A DNA stretch of 64,000 bases from DATBLE01 sp963837265 (GCA_963837265.1 CAWIMQ010000002.1:62001-126000); one strand, 5' to 3'; numbered from the stretch's first letter, positions 33,195-40,933 are shown. Program-made: numbers and translations. The notes: generated by a model not told the origin, from the letters alone.

Positions 33195-33907
33195 TACTCG
33201 ACCGACACCAGGTAGAGGCCCCAGGGCGGCGCGGTCGTCCCCGCCTCGGCGCGAGGCCGCCCTTCGAGCAGCTTCGCGATCTCCTGCGGGCCCTGCTCGA
33301 CCATCGTGCCGACCAGCGTCCGCACCATGTGGCGCAGGAAGCTGTCGGCGGTGATCTCCAGCTCCAGAGCATCGCCGCGGAGATGCCAGACGGCTGAGCG
33401 CACCTCCCGGACGAACACGACGTGCTGCGTCTCGGTCGGAGTGAAGGCGCGGAAGTCGTGCTCGCCGAGGAGCAGGTCGGCCGAGTCGGCGAGCCTGCCC
33501 TCCTCGATCGGCCGCGGTATCCACCAGCTGCGCCGGTGCTCGAACGGCGACGGCGTTCCGCGGCGCCAGATGCGGTAGCGGTAGGTCCTCGCCTTGGCCG
33601 AGTGGCGTGCGTCGAACTCGTCCGCCACCCTGCCGGCGGCGGTGACCGCGAGGTCGTCCGGGAGTGTTCCGTTCAGAGCCTCGGCCGCGTTCTCGGGCGG
33701 GGGGCCACCCTTCACGTCGACGGTCGCCACCTGCCCCTCGGCGTGGACGCCTGCGTCGGTACGCCCGGCGACCGCGAGGTTCTCGAACCCGGCATAGAGG
33801 GTTCCGAGCGCGCCGCGGAGCGTGCCCTCCACCGTGCGGAGCCCCGGCTGCGCCGCCCAGCCGGAGAAATCGGTACCGTCGTACTGGATGTCGAGCCTCA
33901 GGCGCAC
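33191..33907 (-). CDS. truA: tRNA pseudouridine(38-40) synthase TruA
   Basis: 238 residues. It isomerises U38-U40 in the anticodon stem of many tRNAs. The catalytic Asp lies in AGRTDAGVHAEGQ; YDGTDFSGWAAQPG and SFLRHMVRTLVGTM are the other conserved blocks. It starts with GTG 33907. Its first 20 bases overlap the start region of the divergent cyclophilin gene. Confidence 0.95.
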   Translation of the reverse strand: MRLRLDIQYDGTDFSGWAAQPGLRTVEGTLRGALGTLYAGFENLAVAGRTDAGVHAEGQVATVDVKGGPPPENAAEALNGTLPDDLAVTAAGRVADEFDARHSAKARTYRYRIWRRGTPSPFEHRRSWWIPRPIEEGRLADSADLLLGEHDFRAFTPTETQHVVFVREVRSAVWHLRGDALELEITADSFLRHMVRTLVGTMVEQGPQEIAKLLEGRPRAEAGTTAPPWGLYLVSVEY

Positions 33908-34487
33908 CGGCTCGATCCTTGCACTCGCAGCGGCCGTCTTCGCGCTGGCCGCGTGCGGCGGCGGGAAGAAGACGCAGACCGCCGAAGGCGGCCGACCGGC
34001 GCTCGACTCGTCGAAGACCTACACCGTCACGATGAAGACGAACCAGGGGACGTTCTCGTTCGCGCTCGACGTCGAGGACTCGCCGAACACGACTGCATCC
34101 TTCGTCTCACTGGTGCGCAAGGGCTTCTTCGACGGCACGATCTTCCACCGGATCGTCCCGGGCTTCGTGATCCAGGGCGGCGACCCGACCGGGACCGGCA
34201 CGGGCGGCCCCGGGTACTCGACGGTCGACGCGCCGCCGTCCGACGCGAAGTACACGAAGGGCGTGGTCGCGATGGCGAAGGCCGGCAACGAGGCGCCCGG
34301 CACCGCCGGCAGCCAGTTCTTCGTCGTCACCGCCGACGACGCGCGGCTTCCGCCCGACTACGCGCTGCTCGGCAGCGTGACGAGCGGCCTGAGCGTGGTC
34401 GAGAAGATCGGCCGGCTCGGGGACCCGGGCACCGAGCAGCCGACGACGCGCGTGGTGGTCCAGAAGGCGACGGTCTCCGAGAGCTAG
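33888..34487 (+). CDS. lipoprotein peptidyl-prolyl cis-trans isomerase (cyclophilin)
   Basis: 199 residues. Lipoprotein signal with lipobox LAAC (TGSILALAAAVFALAACGGG), then a cyclophilin domain: FFDGTIFHRIVPGFVIQGGDPTGTGTGGPGY, VAMAKAGNEAPGTAGSQFFV, and DYALLGSVTSGLSVVEKI. The active-site Arg is in FHRIVPGF. It is probably anchored outside the membrane to fold secreted proteins. ATG 33888 was picked for the signal peptide; the longer frame to 33822 runs into truA. Confidence 0.92.
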   Translation: MSSLRRTGSILALAAAVFALAACGGGKKTQTAEGGRPALDSSKTYTVTMKTNQGTFSFALDVEDSPNTTASFVSLVRKGFFDGTIFHRIVPGFVIQGGDPTGTGTGGPGYSTVDAPPSDAKYTKGVVAMAKAGNEAPGTAGSQFFVVTADDARLPPDYALLGSVTSGLSVVEKIGRLGDPGTEQPTTRVVVQKATVSES

Positions 34488-34807
34488 ATCGATCGCTCGG
34501 TCCGGGCAAGGTGCTCGCGCAGCCGGGCGAGCCTCGCATCCCAGGCCGACCCCACCTGCTCGATCCACGCAGCCGCCTCGCCGAGCGGCTCCGGTGTCAG
34601 CCGGTAGCGCGTCTCCCGCCCCGCGCGTTCCGCCTCGACGAGGCCCGCCTTCCCGAGCGCGGCGAGATGCTTCGAGACCGCCTGCCTCGTCACCGGAAGC
34701 TGGGCGGCGAGCTCGGTCAGCGATGCCGACTCGCGACCGGCCAGGGTCTCCAGCAACCGCCGGCGGCCCGGATCAGACAGCGCAGAGAAGACGCCGTCGT
34801 CCCGCAT
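34484..34807 (-). CDS. ArsR family transcriptional regulator
   Basis: 107 residues with a winged helix-turn-helix: FSALSDPGRRRLLETLAG and LPVTRQAVSKHLAALGKAGLVE. The type that starts with LSDPTRR and accompanies SRPBCC (AHSA1) proteins usually represses that pair. Here it lies downstream of the SRPBCC gene and overlaps it by 35 bases. Two GCAAC-palindromes upstream of the pair are likely its sites. Confidence 0.88.
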   Translation of the reverse strand: MRDDGVFSALSDPGRRRLLETLAGRESASLTELAAQLPVTRQAVSKHLAALGKAGLVEAERAGRETRYRLTPEPLGEAAAWIEQVGSAWDARLARLREHLARTERSI

Positions 34808-35135
34808 GCGCCTCGAGCGACCAGGCCCAATCGCAGGACGCCGTCTCGGTGACGACGAGCCGCGTCCCGGTCTCGACCGGCTCGAGCGTGAACGTCACCT
34901 CGCTCTCCTCGGGCCGGGACGGGTCCCACCAGCGGATCGCGAGACGACGCCCGGCATCGACGTCCTCGACCACGGCGTGACGGACGTCGCCGTCGTCCCA
35001 GCGGAAGACACCGCCGGCGTCGAGATCGAACTCGACGTCGTTCGCGAACCACTCCTCGAGCTCTCCTGGATCGGTCAGCGCCTCCCAGACCTCTGCGGGC
35101 GGCGCGTCGAGCAGGATCTCGCGTTCGATCTCCAT
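34773..35135 (-). CDS. SRPBCC (AHSA1-like) domain protein
   Basis: 120 residues: EIEREILLDAPPAEVWEALTDPGELEEWF, FDLDAGGVFRW, VTFTLEPVETGTRLVVTE. This is the ligand-binding START/Bet v1-like fold seen in polyketide cyclase and Hsp90-activator-like proteins. It is a little short; the last 15 residues (HAGRRRLLCAV) overlap the ArsR start and may reflect a shifted frame. The role is unknown, commonly stress or lipid binding. Confidence 0.8.
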   Translation of the reverse strand: MEIEREILLDAPPAEVWEALTDPGELEEWFANDVEFDLDAGGVFRWDDGDVRHAVVEDVDAGRRLAIRWWDPSRPEESEVTFTLEPVETGTRLVVTETASCDWAWSLEAHAGRRRLLCAV

Positions 35136-35149
35136 CACGGCCTCCTTCC

Positions 35150-35192
35150 GCAACCTGTTGGTTGCCTCTATGATTCGCAACTAACTGGTTGC
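35150..35192. promoter_or_regulatory. two tandem ArsR-type operators
   Basis: GCAACCTGTTGGTTGC (35150-35165) and GCAACTAACTGGTTGC (35177-35192) share the pattern GCAAC-N6-GTTGC, spaced 27 bases apart (near three helical turns). They lie just upstream of the SRPBCC-ArsR pair, as expected for autorepression. Confidence 0.6.
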
Positions 35193-35204
35193 GCAAACTA
35201 CCAC

Positions 35205-35228
35205 AGCCATCCTCTCCGCAGGATGGCT
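35205..35228 (+). promoter_or_regulatory. hairpin upstream of clpP
   Basis: Perfect 9-bp stem AGCCATCCT/AGGATGGCT with a 6-base loop. Its 3' arm carries an ATG (35223) that opens a six-codon frame (MARRRR, stop 35241-35243), whose stop overlaps the ATG of the next short frame. Confidence 0.45.
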
Positions 35229-35239
35229 CGGAGAAGACG

Positions 35240-35299
35240 ATGATCCACACACAAAGGATCTCTGGCCATTTCCCGACCATCGGGAGGGAAATGGCATGA
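35240..35299 (+). CDS. short leader ORF upstream of clpP (19 aa)
   Basis: MIHTQRISGHFPTIGREMA, with GGAG 6 bases before its ATG and a stop that shares ATGA with the clpP start. Its last 11 residues nearly equal those of the short ORF before rplF (44590-44655). Translation through it would melt the hairpin at 35265-35295. It may be a coupling peptide rather than a stable protein. Confidence 0.35.
   Translation: MIHTQRISGHFPTIGREMA
35265..35295 (+). promoter_or_regulatory. hairpin holding the clpP ribosome-binding site
   Basis: GCCATTTCCC (35265-35274) pairs perfectly with GGGAAATGGC (35286-35295), which ends directly at ATG 35296. The site GGGAGGGA is in the loop and 3' arm. The same cassette precedes rplF (44595-44623). 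Confidence 0.65.
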
Positions 35300-35886
35300 C
35301 CCAGCCGATCCCGCTGGTCGTCGATTCGGACGGCCGCTACGAGCGATCGTTCGACATCTACTCGCGGCTCCTGCGGGAGCGGATCGTCTTCCTCGGCACC
35401 GAGGTCGACGACCACGTGGCGAACCTGATCACGGCACAGTTGCTCTTCCTCGAGGCCGAGGATCCCGACAAGGACATCTCGCTCTACGTCAACTCGCCGG
35501 GAGGCTCGGCCTACGCGGGGATGGCGATCTACGACACGGTGCAGTTCGTCAAACCGGACGTCCGGACGATCTGCGTCGGGATGGCGATGTCGGCCGCGGC
35601 GATGATCCTGTGCGGCGGCGCGGCCGGAAAGCGCTCGGCACTCCCGAACTCGAAGGTGATGATCCACCAGGGCTCCGCCGGCTTCCGCGGCACGCCGGCC
35701 GACATCGAGATCCATGCCCAGGAGGTGATCTCGACCACGCGCCGGATGGCCGAGATCATCGCCCGCCACTCGGGCAACCCTTCCGAGCAGGTGATGCAGG
35801 ACATCGACCGCGACCGGTTCATGACTCCCGAGGAGGCCCGGGACTACGGCCTGATCGACGAGATCGTCACGCCCCGAGGGGCCTAG
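35296..35886 (+). CDS. clpP: ATP-dependent Clp protease proteolytic subunit
   Basis: 196 residues. Serine peptidase of the Clp complex that works with ClpX/ClpC to degrade tagged proteins. The catalytic Ser is in CVGMAMSAAAMILCGGAAGKR, His in NSKVMIHQGSAGFRGTPADI, and the Asp near the final DRDRFMTPEEARDYGLID. The start ATG overlaps the stop of a short upstream ORF. It stands alone, convergent with rplQ; actinobacteria commonly carry two or more clpP genes and the partner is not here. Confidence 0.95.
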   Translation: MTQPIPLVVDSDGRYERSFDIYSRLLRERIVFLGTEVDDHVANLITAQLLFLEAEDPDKDISLYVNSPGGSAYAGMAIYDTVQFVKPDVRTICVGMAMSAAAMILCGGAAGKRSALPNSKVMIHQGSAGFRGTPADIEIHAQEVISTTRRMAEIIARHSGNPSEQVMQDIDRDRFMTPEEARDYGLIDEIVTPRGA

Positions 35887-35911
35887 CCCGCGTAGCGACT
35901 GCGGTGTCCTT

Positions 35912-35926
35912 CGGGGTCAGACCCCG
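35912..35926. repeat. GGGGTC-W-GACCCC palindrome, copy 3
   Basis: CGGGGTCAGACCCCG between convergent clpP and rplQ. It could terminate from either side. Confidence 0.6.
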
Positions 35927-35968
35927 ATACGTAGGTGCGACGGGAACGTGGCGGAACGCTCGCGCCGG

Positions 35969-36451
35969 CTACGACGCGGGGGGCGCTTCCGGGCCGGCCG
36001 CAGCCGCTTCCGCCTCGGCGCGGTCCTCGGCCTCCTGGCGGCGCCGCAGCCGCAGGCGCCGGCGCTCCGCCTTCTCCTCGGCCTGCCCCTCCGCCGAGAA
36101 GTCGACGAGCTCGAGGTATGCCATCTCGGCCGCATCGCCGGGGCGGGGGCCGAGGCGGACGATCCGCGAGTAGCCGCCTGCCCGGTCGGCGAACCGCGGA
36201 GCGACCTCCGCGAACAGCTTGTGGACGACTTCCTGGGAGCGGAGGTAGGCCATCGCCTGCCGCCGCGCGTGGAGGTCGCCGCGACGACCGAGCGTGATCA
36301 TCCGCTCGGCGACCGGCCGGACCGCCTTGGCCTTCGTCACCGTGGTCTTGATGCGACCGTGCTCGATCAGCGCGCCGGCGAGGTTCGCGTACAGCGCCTT
36401 GCGATGCGAGGCGTCACGGCCGAGCTTCCTGCCGGCGCGGTGGTGGCGCAC
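35969..36451 (-). CDS. rplQ: 50S ribosomal protein L17
   Basis: 160 residues; bL17 is usually about 120. The core is normal (RKLGRDASHRKALYANLAGALIEHGRIKTTV; RIVRLGPRPGDAAEMAYLELVD), and then a 45-residue tail rich in Glu, Ala and Arg follows. GTG 36451 shares one base with the rpoA stop (TAGTG). It is the last gene of the cluster. Confidence 0.95.
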   Translation of the reverse strand: MRHHRAGRKLGRDASHRKALYANLAGALIEHGRIKTTVTKAKAVRPVAERMITLGRRGDLHARRQAMAYLRSQEVVHKLFAEVAPRFADRAGGYSRIVRLGPRPGDAAEMAYLELVDFSAEGQAEEKAERRRLRLRRRQEAEDRAEAEAAAAGPEAPPAS

Positions 36452-37419
36452 TAGTCGCCGCTCCCGTCGTCGCCGCGGAGCCGTAGGCCGTGCGTTGCGA
36501 GCGTCTCCTTGACCTCCTCGATCGACTTCTTCCCGAAGTTCGGGATCGCGGCCAGCTCGTTCTCCGACTTCATCACGAGGTCGCCGATCGTCTCGATCCC
36601 GACCCGCTTCAGGCAGTTGTACGAACGAACGCCGAGCTCGAGCTCCTCGATCGGGAAGTTCTCCATCCCGTGCGCGAGCGACGGCTCGGCGGTCACGCCG
36701 CCGTCCGTGACCGCCGCGGCCTCGCCGAAGCCCTCGATCTTCTCGATGTCGGTGAAGATCGCCAGCTGCCGGATGAGGATCTCCGCGGCCTGCCCGATCG
36801 CCTCGCGCGGGTCGATGGACCCGTCGGTGGTGATGTCGAGACGCAGCTTGTCGTAGTCCGTGCGCTGCCCGACGCGGGCAGCCTCGACGTCGTACGAGAC
36901 GCGGCGGACCGGCGAGAACATCGAGTCGATCGGGATCACGCCGATCGTGTGCTCGGGCCCCCGGTTCAGCTCGCCCGGCAGATACCCACGGCCGCGGCCG
37001 ATCGTGAGCGTGACCTCGAGCTTGCCCTTCTCCGCAAGGTTCGCGATCTCGAGGTCGGGGTTGAGGATCTCGAGCTCGGCCGGAGCCTGGATATCCGACG
37101 CCTTGACCGCCCCCGGGCCCCTCTTCTGGAGCCGGACCTCGATGTCCGGGGACTCGCCGTGCAGGCGGCAGATCAGGTTCTTGAGGTTGAGGATGATGTC
37201 GGTGACGTCCTCGCGGACGCCCGGCAGCGTGGTGAACTCGTGCGCGACGCCCTCGATCTTCACCGAGGTGACCGCGGCACCCTCCAGCGAGGAGAGCAGT
37301 ACGCGGCGCAGCGAGTTCCCGAACGTGTAGCCGAAGCCGCGGTCGAGCGGCTCGATCACGAACACGCCGCGCTGATCGTCGACCTCCTCGTGGACGATCT
37401 TCGGGACCTGGAATTCCAT
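36451..37419 (-). CDS. rpoA: DNA-directed RNA polymerase subunit alpha
   Basis: 322 residues. N-terminal assembly domain (MEFQVPKIVHEEVDDQRGVF, GYTFGNSLRRVLLSSLEGAAV) and C-terminal domain (SYNCLKRVGIETIGDL, NFGKKSIEEVKETLATHGL). It nucleates RNA polymerase assembly and contacts UP elements and activators. ATG 37419 fits the family; a TTG-started extension (37449) overlaps a short upstream ORF and may serve coupling. Confidence 0.97.
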   Translation of the reverse strand: MEFQVPKIVHEEVDDQRGVFVIEPLDRGFGYTFGNSLRRVLLSSLEGAAVTSVKIEGVAHEFTTLPGVREDVTDIILNLKNLICRLHGESPDIEVRLQKRGPGAVKASDIQAPAELEILNPDLEIANLAEKGKLEVTLTIGRGRGYLPGELNRGPEHTIGVIPIDSMFSPVRRVSYDVEAARVGQRTDYDKLRLDITTDGSIDPREAIGQAAEILIRQLAIFTDIEKIEGFGEAAAVTDGGVTAEPSLAHGMENFPIEELELGVRSYNCLKRVGIETIGDLVMKSENELAAIPNFGKKSIEEVKETLATHGLRLRGDDGSGD

Positions 37420-37441
37420 CGTGCGTGTGGCCAATGCGTTC

Positions 37442-37550
37442 CTAGCCAAACGCTGAGCGTTTGGCTAGATACCCCCTCTCGATATTCAGATGCGATCTCA
37501 TTCCGAAATTGATCTCTTATTCCAAGTGATTGGAAGAATCACTTGGAATA
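37442..37550 (-). promoter_or_regulatory. two hairpins and two overlapping short ORFs, rpsD-rpoA gap
   Basis: Hairpin A: TATTCCAAGTGATT/AATCACTTGGAATA (37518-37531, 37537-37550), 14 bp perfect, over the rpsD stop. Hairpin B: CTAGCCAAACGC/GCGTTTGGCTAG (37442-37453, 37457-37468). Short ORF 37498-37542 (14 aa) starts GTGA on the rpsD stop; short ORF 37442-37501 (19 aa) starts ATGA on the first one's stop and ends inside the extended rpoA frame. Confidence 0.5.
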
Positions 37551-38159
37551 GAGCTCGACGATCAGCGACTCCTGCACCGGGGTGTCGATCTCGGCCCGGT
37601 CGGGCCACTTGAGGATCTTGCCGGTGAGCCCGTCGTGGTCGGCCTGAAGCCAGGGGGCGACCGAGGCGGTCAGGTCGGTCGCGTCGCGCACGGTCTGCTC
37701 GGCCGACGAGCCGGTGCGGATCGTGATCACGTCGTTCGGCTTGACCTGGCAGCTCGGGATGTTGACTCGCCTGCCGTTGACCTGGAAGTGGCCGTGGCGG
37801 ACGAGCTGCCGCGCCTGCGCCCGCGAGACGGCGAACCCGAGGCGGTAGACGACGTTGTCGAGGCGCGTCTCGAGCATCCTCAGCAGGTTCTCGCCGGTGA
37901 TCCCACCCTGGCGGTTGGCCTTCTCGTAGTAGGTGCGGAACTGCTTCTCGAGCAGTCCGTAGTACCTGCGCGCCTTCTGCTTCTCGCGCAGCTGGAGCAG
38001 GTACTGAGACTGCTTGATCCGGCCACGGCCGTGCTCGCCCGGCGGGTAGCTGCGCCGCTCGATGGCGCACTTCTCGGTCAGGCACCGCTCGCCCTTGAGA
38101 AAGAGCTTCATCCCCTCGCGCCGGCACTGCTTGCACTTCGGGCTGCGGTCCCTCGCCAT
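37539..38159 (-). CDS. rpsD: 30S ribosomal protein S4
   Basis: 206 residues, uS4. N-terminal zinc-type Cys pairs (CKQCRREG, C..C), RRSYPPGEHGRGR, and the S4 domain (RLDNVVYRLGFAVSRAQARQ, GHFQVNGRRVNIPS). It is a primary 16S rRNA binder and often a translational autoregulator of this operon. ATG overlaps the rpsK stop (TGATG). A 14-bp hairpin covers its stop. Confidence 0.97.
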   Translation of the reverse strand: MARDRSPKCKQCRREGMKLFLKGERCLTEKCAIERRSYPPGEHGRGRIKQSQYLLQLREKQKARRYYGLLEKQFRTYYEKANRQGGITGENLLRMLETRLDNVVYRLGFAVSRAQARQLVRHGHFQVNGRRVNIPSCQVKPNDVITIRTGSSAEQTVRDATDLTASVAPWLQADHDGLTGKILKWPDRAEIDTPVQESLIVELYSK

Positions 38160-38563
38160 CAGACCCGCCTCCGCTTCTTCTGACGGACGCCGTTGTGCGC
38201 CTGCGGGGTGACGTCGCGGACCCCGAGGATCTCGAGGCCGGCGGCCTGCAGGGAGCGAATGGCCGTCTCCCGGCCCGAGCCCGGGCCCTTGACGAAGACC
38301 TCGACCTTCTGAAGGCCGTGCTCCATGCCCTTGCGCGCCGCCGCGTCGGCGGTCACCTGGGCCGCGAACGGCGTGGACTTGCGCGAGCCCTTGAACCCGG
38401 CGGACCCGGCCGACTCCCACACGATCACCGCGCCGTCCTTGTCGGTCAGCGAGACGATGGTGTTGTTGAACGACGTCTTGATGTGAGCCTGGCCGACCGC
38501 GATGTTCTTCTTGACACGACGGCGGGCACGACCCCGCGCCGCCTGCCTACGCGGCGGTGCCAT
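38159..38563 (-). CDS. rpsK: 30S ribosomal protein S11
   Basis: 134 residues, uS11, with AHIKTSFNNTIVSLTDKDGAV, GFKGSRKSTPFAAQ and the C-terminal KKRRRV. It binds the 16S platform near the decoding region. Its ATG immediately follows the rpsM stop. Confidence 0.97.
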   Translation of the reverse strand: MAPPRRQAARGRARRRVKKNIAVGQAHIKTSFNNTIVSLTDKDGAVIVWESAGSAGFKGSRKSTPFAAQVTADAAARKGMEHGLQKVEVFVKGPGSGRETAIRSLQAAGLEILGVRDVTPQAHNGVRQKKRRRV

Positions 38564-38938
38564 CTATTTGGCCTTCTTCCCGCGGCCGACCGTCTTCTTC
38601 GGGCCCTTCCGCGTCCGTGCGTTCGTCTTCGTCCGCTGGCCGTTCACCGGCAGGCCCCGCCGGTGCCGCAGGCCGCGGTAGGCGCCGATCTCGACCAGGC
38701 GCTTGATCGCCTGCTGCCGCTCGCGGCGGAGGTCACCCTCGACCTGATAGCGGTCGTCGATGTGCCGCTGGAGCCTGGTCACCTCCTCGTCGGTCAGGTC
38801 GCGGACCTTCGTGTCGAGGCTCAGGCCGAGCGCGGCGCAGATCTCGTGCGCAGTCGGCTGGCCGATTCCGTAGATGTACGTCAGCCCGATCTCGAGCCGC
38901 TTCTGGTTCGGGAGGTTCACTCCGGCGATGCGTGCCAA
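38564..38938 (-). CDS. rpsM: 30S ribosomal protein S13
   Basis: 124 residues, uS13: ARIAGVNLPNQKRLEIGLTY, IYGIGQPTAHEIC, and the basic tail RGLPVNGQRTKTNARTRKG that contacts P-site tRNA. Normal length and start. Confidence 0.97.
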   Translation of the reverse strand: MARIAGVNLPNQKRLEIGLTYIYGIGQPTAHEICAALGLSLDTKVRDLTDEEVTRLQRHIDDRYQVEGDLRRERQQAIKRLVEIGAYRGLRHRRGLPVNGQRTKTNARTRKGPKKTVGRGKKAK

Positions 38939-38960
38939 ATCTCTCTCCTGCGGCCTGTCG

Positions 38961-39074
38961 CTAGCCCTGCCGCTGCTTGTGTCGCGGATTGGTGCAGATG
39001 ACCATGGTCGTTCCGTGCCGCTTGATCACGCGACACCGCTCGCACATGGGCTTGACGGATGCTCTGACTTTCAT
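38961..39074 (-). CDS. rpmJ: 50S ribosomal protein L36
   Basis: 37 residues, bL36: MKVRASVKPMCERCRVIKRH and the end CTNPRHKQRQG. The zinc motif C-x2-C..C..H is intact, so this is the zinc-binding form. ATG overlaps the infA stop (ATGA). It is shorter than common ORF cut-offs. Confidence 0.95.
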   Translation of the reverse strand: MKVRASVKPMCERCRVIKRHGTTMVICTNPRHKQRQG

Positions 39075-39298
39075 CGGTACCGGTAGGTGATACGGCCTCT
39101 GCCGAGATCGTAGGCGGAGAGCTCGACCTTGACCCGGTCCCCGGGGAGGATGCGGATGCAGTTCTTACGCATCTTCCCGGAGATGGTCGCGAGGACGGGT
39201 GTGCTCGTCCTGGCCGTCGACCTTGACCCGGAACATCGTGCTCGGAGGGCCTCGACGACCTCGCCTTCGACTTCGATCTTCTCTTCCCTGACCGCCAT
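39071..39298 (-). CDS. infA: translation initiation factor IF-1, with internal frame disturbance
   Basis: 75 residues. The ends match IF-1 well (REEKIEVEGEVVEAL; TISGKMRKNCIRILPGDRVK, VELSAYDLGRGRITYRYR). The middle (RARCSGSRSTARTST) does not, but the next frame there encodes the expected MFRVKVDGQDEHT. This means one base is missing after CTCCG (about 39237) and one extra C is present in CACACCC (about 39199), compensating each other. Either a read or assembly error, or a real altered OB-fold strand in an essential protein. Confidence 0.9.
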   Translation of the reverse strand: MAVREEKIEVEGEVVEALRARCSGSRSTARTSTPVLATISGKMRKNCIRILPGDRVKVELSAYDLGRGRITYRYR

Positions 39299-39400
39299 CC
39301 TTCCTCACAGGAACCGCGCTCCGACGAGCGCGGCCGTCGACCTATCACCGTCGTACAGACAACAGAAAGCACGGCACAGCGGCGGCTGCGCCGTGAGGCT

Positions 39401-40162
39401 TCATCGTAGCAAAACGGGCGTTCCCGTCAGGATCCGGGCGCCGGCCTCTGTTACCGCGACCGTGTGCTCGAAATGGGCCGAGAGCGACCCGTCCGCGGTG
39501 GAGATCGACCACTCGTCGTCGTGGACGACGATCTCGGGGGCCCCGATGTTGATCATCGGCTCGATCGCGAACGTCATCCCCTCGGCGAGCAGGGGACCGC
39601 GGCCCGGCTGGCCGTAATTCGGGATCTGGGGGTCCTCGTGCATCGAGCGGCCGACGCCGTGGCCGACCAGGCTGCGGACCACGGAGAACCCGGCGCTCTC
39701 GGTCACCTGCTGGACGGCGTGGGAGATGTCGGAGAGGCGGTTTCCGGCCCGACACCGCTCGATCCCGGCCCCGAGCGCAGCCCGGCACGTGTCGAGCAGC
39801 CGCTCCGCCTCCGCCGAGATCTCGCCGACGGCGAACGTGTATGCGCTGTCGGCCACGAAGCCGTCGAGAGTGACGCCTATGTCCACCGAGACGATGTCTC
39901 CACCCCCGAGCTCGTAGGGCCCCGGGATGCCGTGCACGATCATCCCGTTCGGCGAGATGCACGTCGCCGCCGGGTAGCCGCGGTAGCCCTTGAAGGTGGG
40001 ATAGCCGCCCTGGCCGGTGATGAACTCCTCGGCCAGCTCGTCGAGCTCGGCGGTCGTCACCCCCGGACGCACGTGCTCGCCGATCAGCGTGAGAGTGTCG
40101 ACGACGACGCGCCCGGCTCGCGCCATCCGCTCGATCTCCTCGGTGGACTTGCGGATGATCAC
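39401..40162 (-). CDS. map: type I methionine aminopeptidase
   Basis: 253 residues. It removes the N-terminal Met from new proteins with a dinuclear metal site: Asp in VSVDIGVTLDGFVADSAYTF, His in GHGVGRSMHEDP, Glu in FAIEPMINIG and a final Glu in HTVAVTEAG. It starts with GTG. The 102-base gap to infA (39299-39400) holds a CACGGCGCAGC hairpin followed by CTTTCTG (on the minus strand) and a possible promoter for the infA end of the cluster. Confidence 0.96.
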   Translation of the reverse strand: MIIRKSTEEIERMARAGRVVVDTLTLIGEHVRPGVTTAELDELAEEFITGQGGYPTFKGYRGYPAATCISPNGMIVHGIPGPYELGGGDIVSVDIGVTLDGFVADSAYTFAVGEISAEAERLLDTCRAALGAGIERCRAGNRLSDISHAVQQVTESAGFSVVRSLVGHGVGRSMHEDPQIPNYGQPGRGPLLAEGMTFAIEPMINIGAPEIVVHDDEWSISTADGSLSAHFEHTVAVTEAGARILTGTPVLLR

Positions 40163-40165
40163 CGC

Positions 40166-40750
40166 TTACGTCCGGGCGGCCACCTGGTCGACCGCCCGGC
40201 AGGCCTCGGCGAAGACCTCCTCCACCGATCCCTCGGCGCGGATGCCGACGACGTTTCCGCGCGTCGACCGGTAGTACTCGACGAGCGGCGCCGTCTCCCG
40301 GTCGTAGAGCTCGAGACGGCGGCGGATCACCTCGGGCGTGTCGTCGGAACGCCCCTCCTCGGTCGCGCGCTTCACCATCCGCTCGAGGAGCACGTCCCGG
40401 TCGGTGACCTGGAGCTCGAGGACGACGTCGAGGTCGCGGCCGAGGCGGCGCAGCAGGTCGTCGAGCGCCTCCGCCTGCGGCATCGTCCGTGGGAAGCCGT
40501 CGAGCACGAAACCGGGGAGGGTGTCGCCGCGGTCGAGGCGCGACTCGATCAGGCGGATCATCAGGTCGTCCCCGACGAGGTCGCCGCGGTCGTAGATCTC
40601 CTTCAGCTCGTGGCCGAGCGGCGTGTCGAGCTCCTTCATCTCGCGGATCATGTCCCCGGTCGCGATGTGCGGGATTCCGTACGTCTTCGCGATCAGCTTC
40701 GCCTGGGTCCCTTTCCCGGAACCCTGCGGACCGAGCAGCAGGACGTTCAT
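40166..40750 (-). CDS. adk: adenylate kinase
   Basis: 194 residues. It interconverts ATP+AMP and 2 ADP. P-loop LLGPQGSGKGTQ, AMP site TGDMIREM and GFPRTMPQAEAL, with a short LID (TEEGRSDDTPEVI) that lacks the zinc Cys residues. ATG 40750 was chosen because the family starts MNVLLLG. It precedes map by 3 bases. Confidence 0.97.
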   Translation of the reverse strand: MNVLLLGPQGSGKGTQAKLIAKTYGIPHIATGDMIREMKELDTPLGHELKEIYDRGDLVGDDLMIRLIESRLDRGDTLPGFVLDGFPRTMPQAEALDDLLRRLGRDLDVVLELQVTDRDVLLERMVKRATEEGRSDDTPEVIRRRLELYDRETAPLVEYYRSTRGNVVGIRAEGSVEEVFAEACRAVDQVAART

Positions 40751-40791
40751 TCGGTTGTTCCGACCTTGGGTCGTGACGAATCGCGGCCGGA

Positions 40792-40808
40792 GCGGGGCTT
40801 TGCCCCGC
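40792..40808. terminator. GC hairpin in the secY-adk gap
   Basis: GCGGGGC-TTT-GCCCCGC, a 7-bp stem in a 182-base gap (40751-40932) that has no gene. With the palindrome at 40907-40933 it may separate secY from adk-map transcription. Confidence 0.4.
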
Positions 40809-40906
40809 GGGAGGCGAAGAACGGCTGAGGCCACGTCGGAACCACGGCGCGCTTCAACGGCCTAGCGAAGGCCCGGATCCGAGCCCGCATTGGCAAGGAG
40901 GGGGCC

Positions 40907-40933
40907 AGCGGGGGAACCATGGGTTCCCACGCT
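40907..40933. repeat. GGGGGAACC-type palindrome after secY
   Basis: AGCGGGGGAACC / GGGTTCCCACGCT, touching the secY stop. GGAGGGGGCC precedes it on the plus strand, as at 21677 and 62567. Likely terminator-like. Confidence 0.6.

Noticed and set aside
34806..35243. Plus-strand frame ending in MARRRR as a protein of 145 residues
   Set aside because: Almost all of it is antisense to the SRPBCC gene; only the last six codons are of interest as a leader before clpP.
39190..39245. Programmed ribosomal frameshift in infA
   Set aside because: No slippery heptamer or downstream pseudoknot is seen, and two opposite shifts would be needed within 45 bases; sequence error is simpler.
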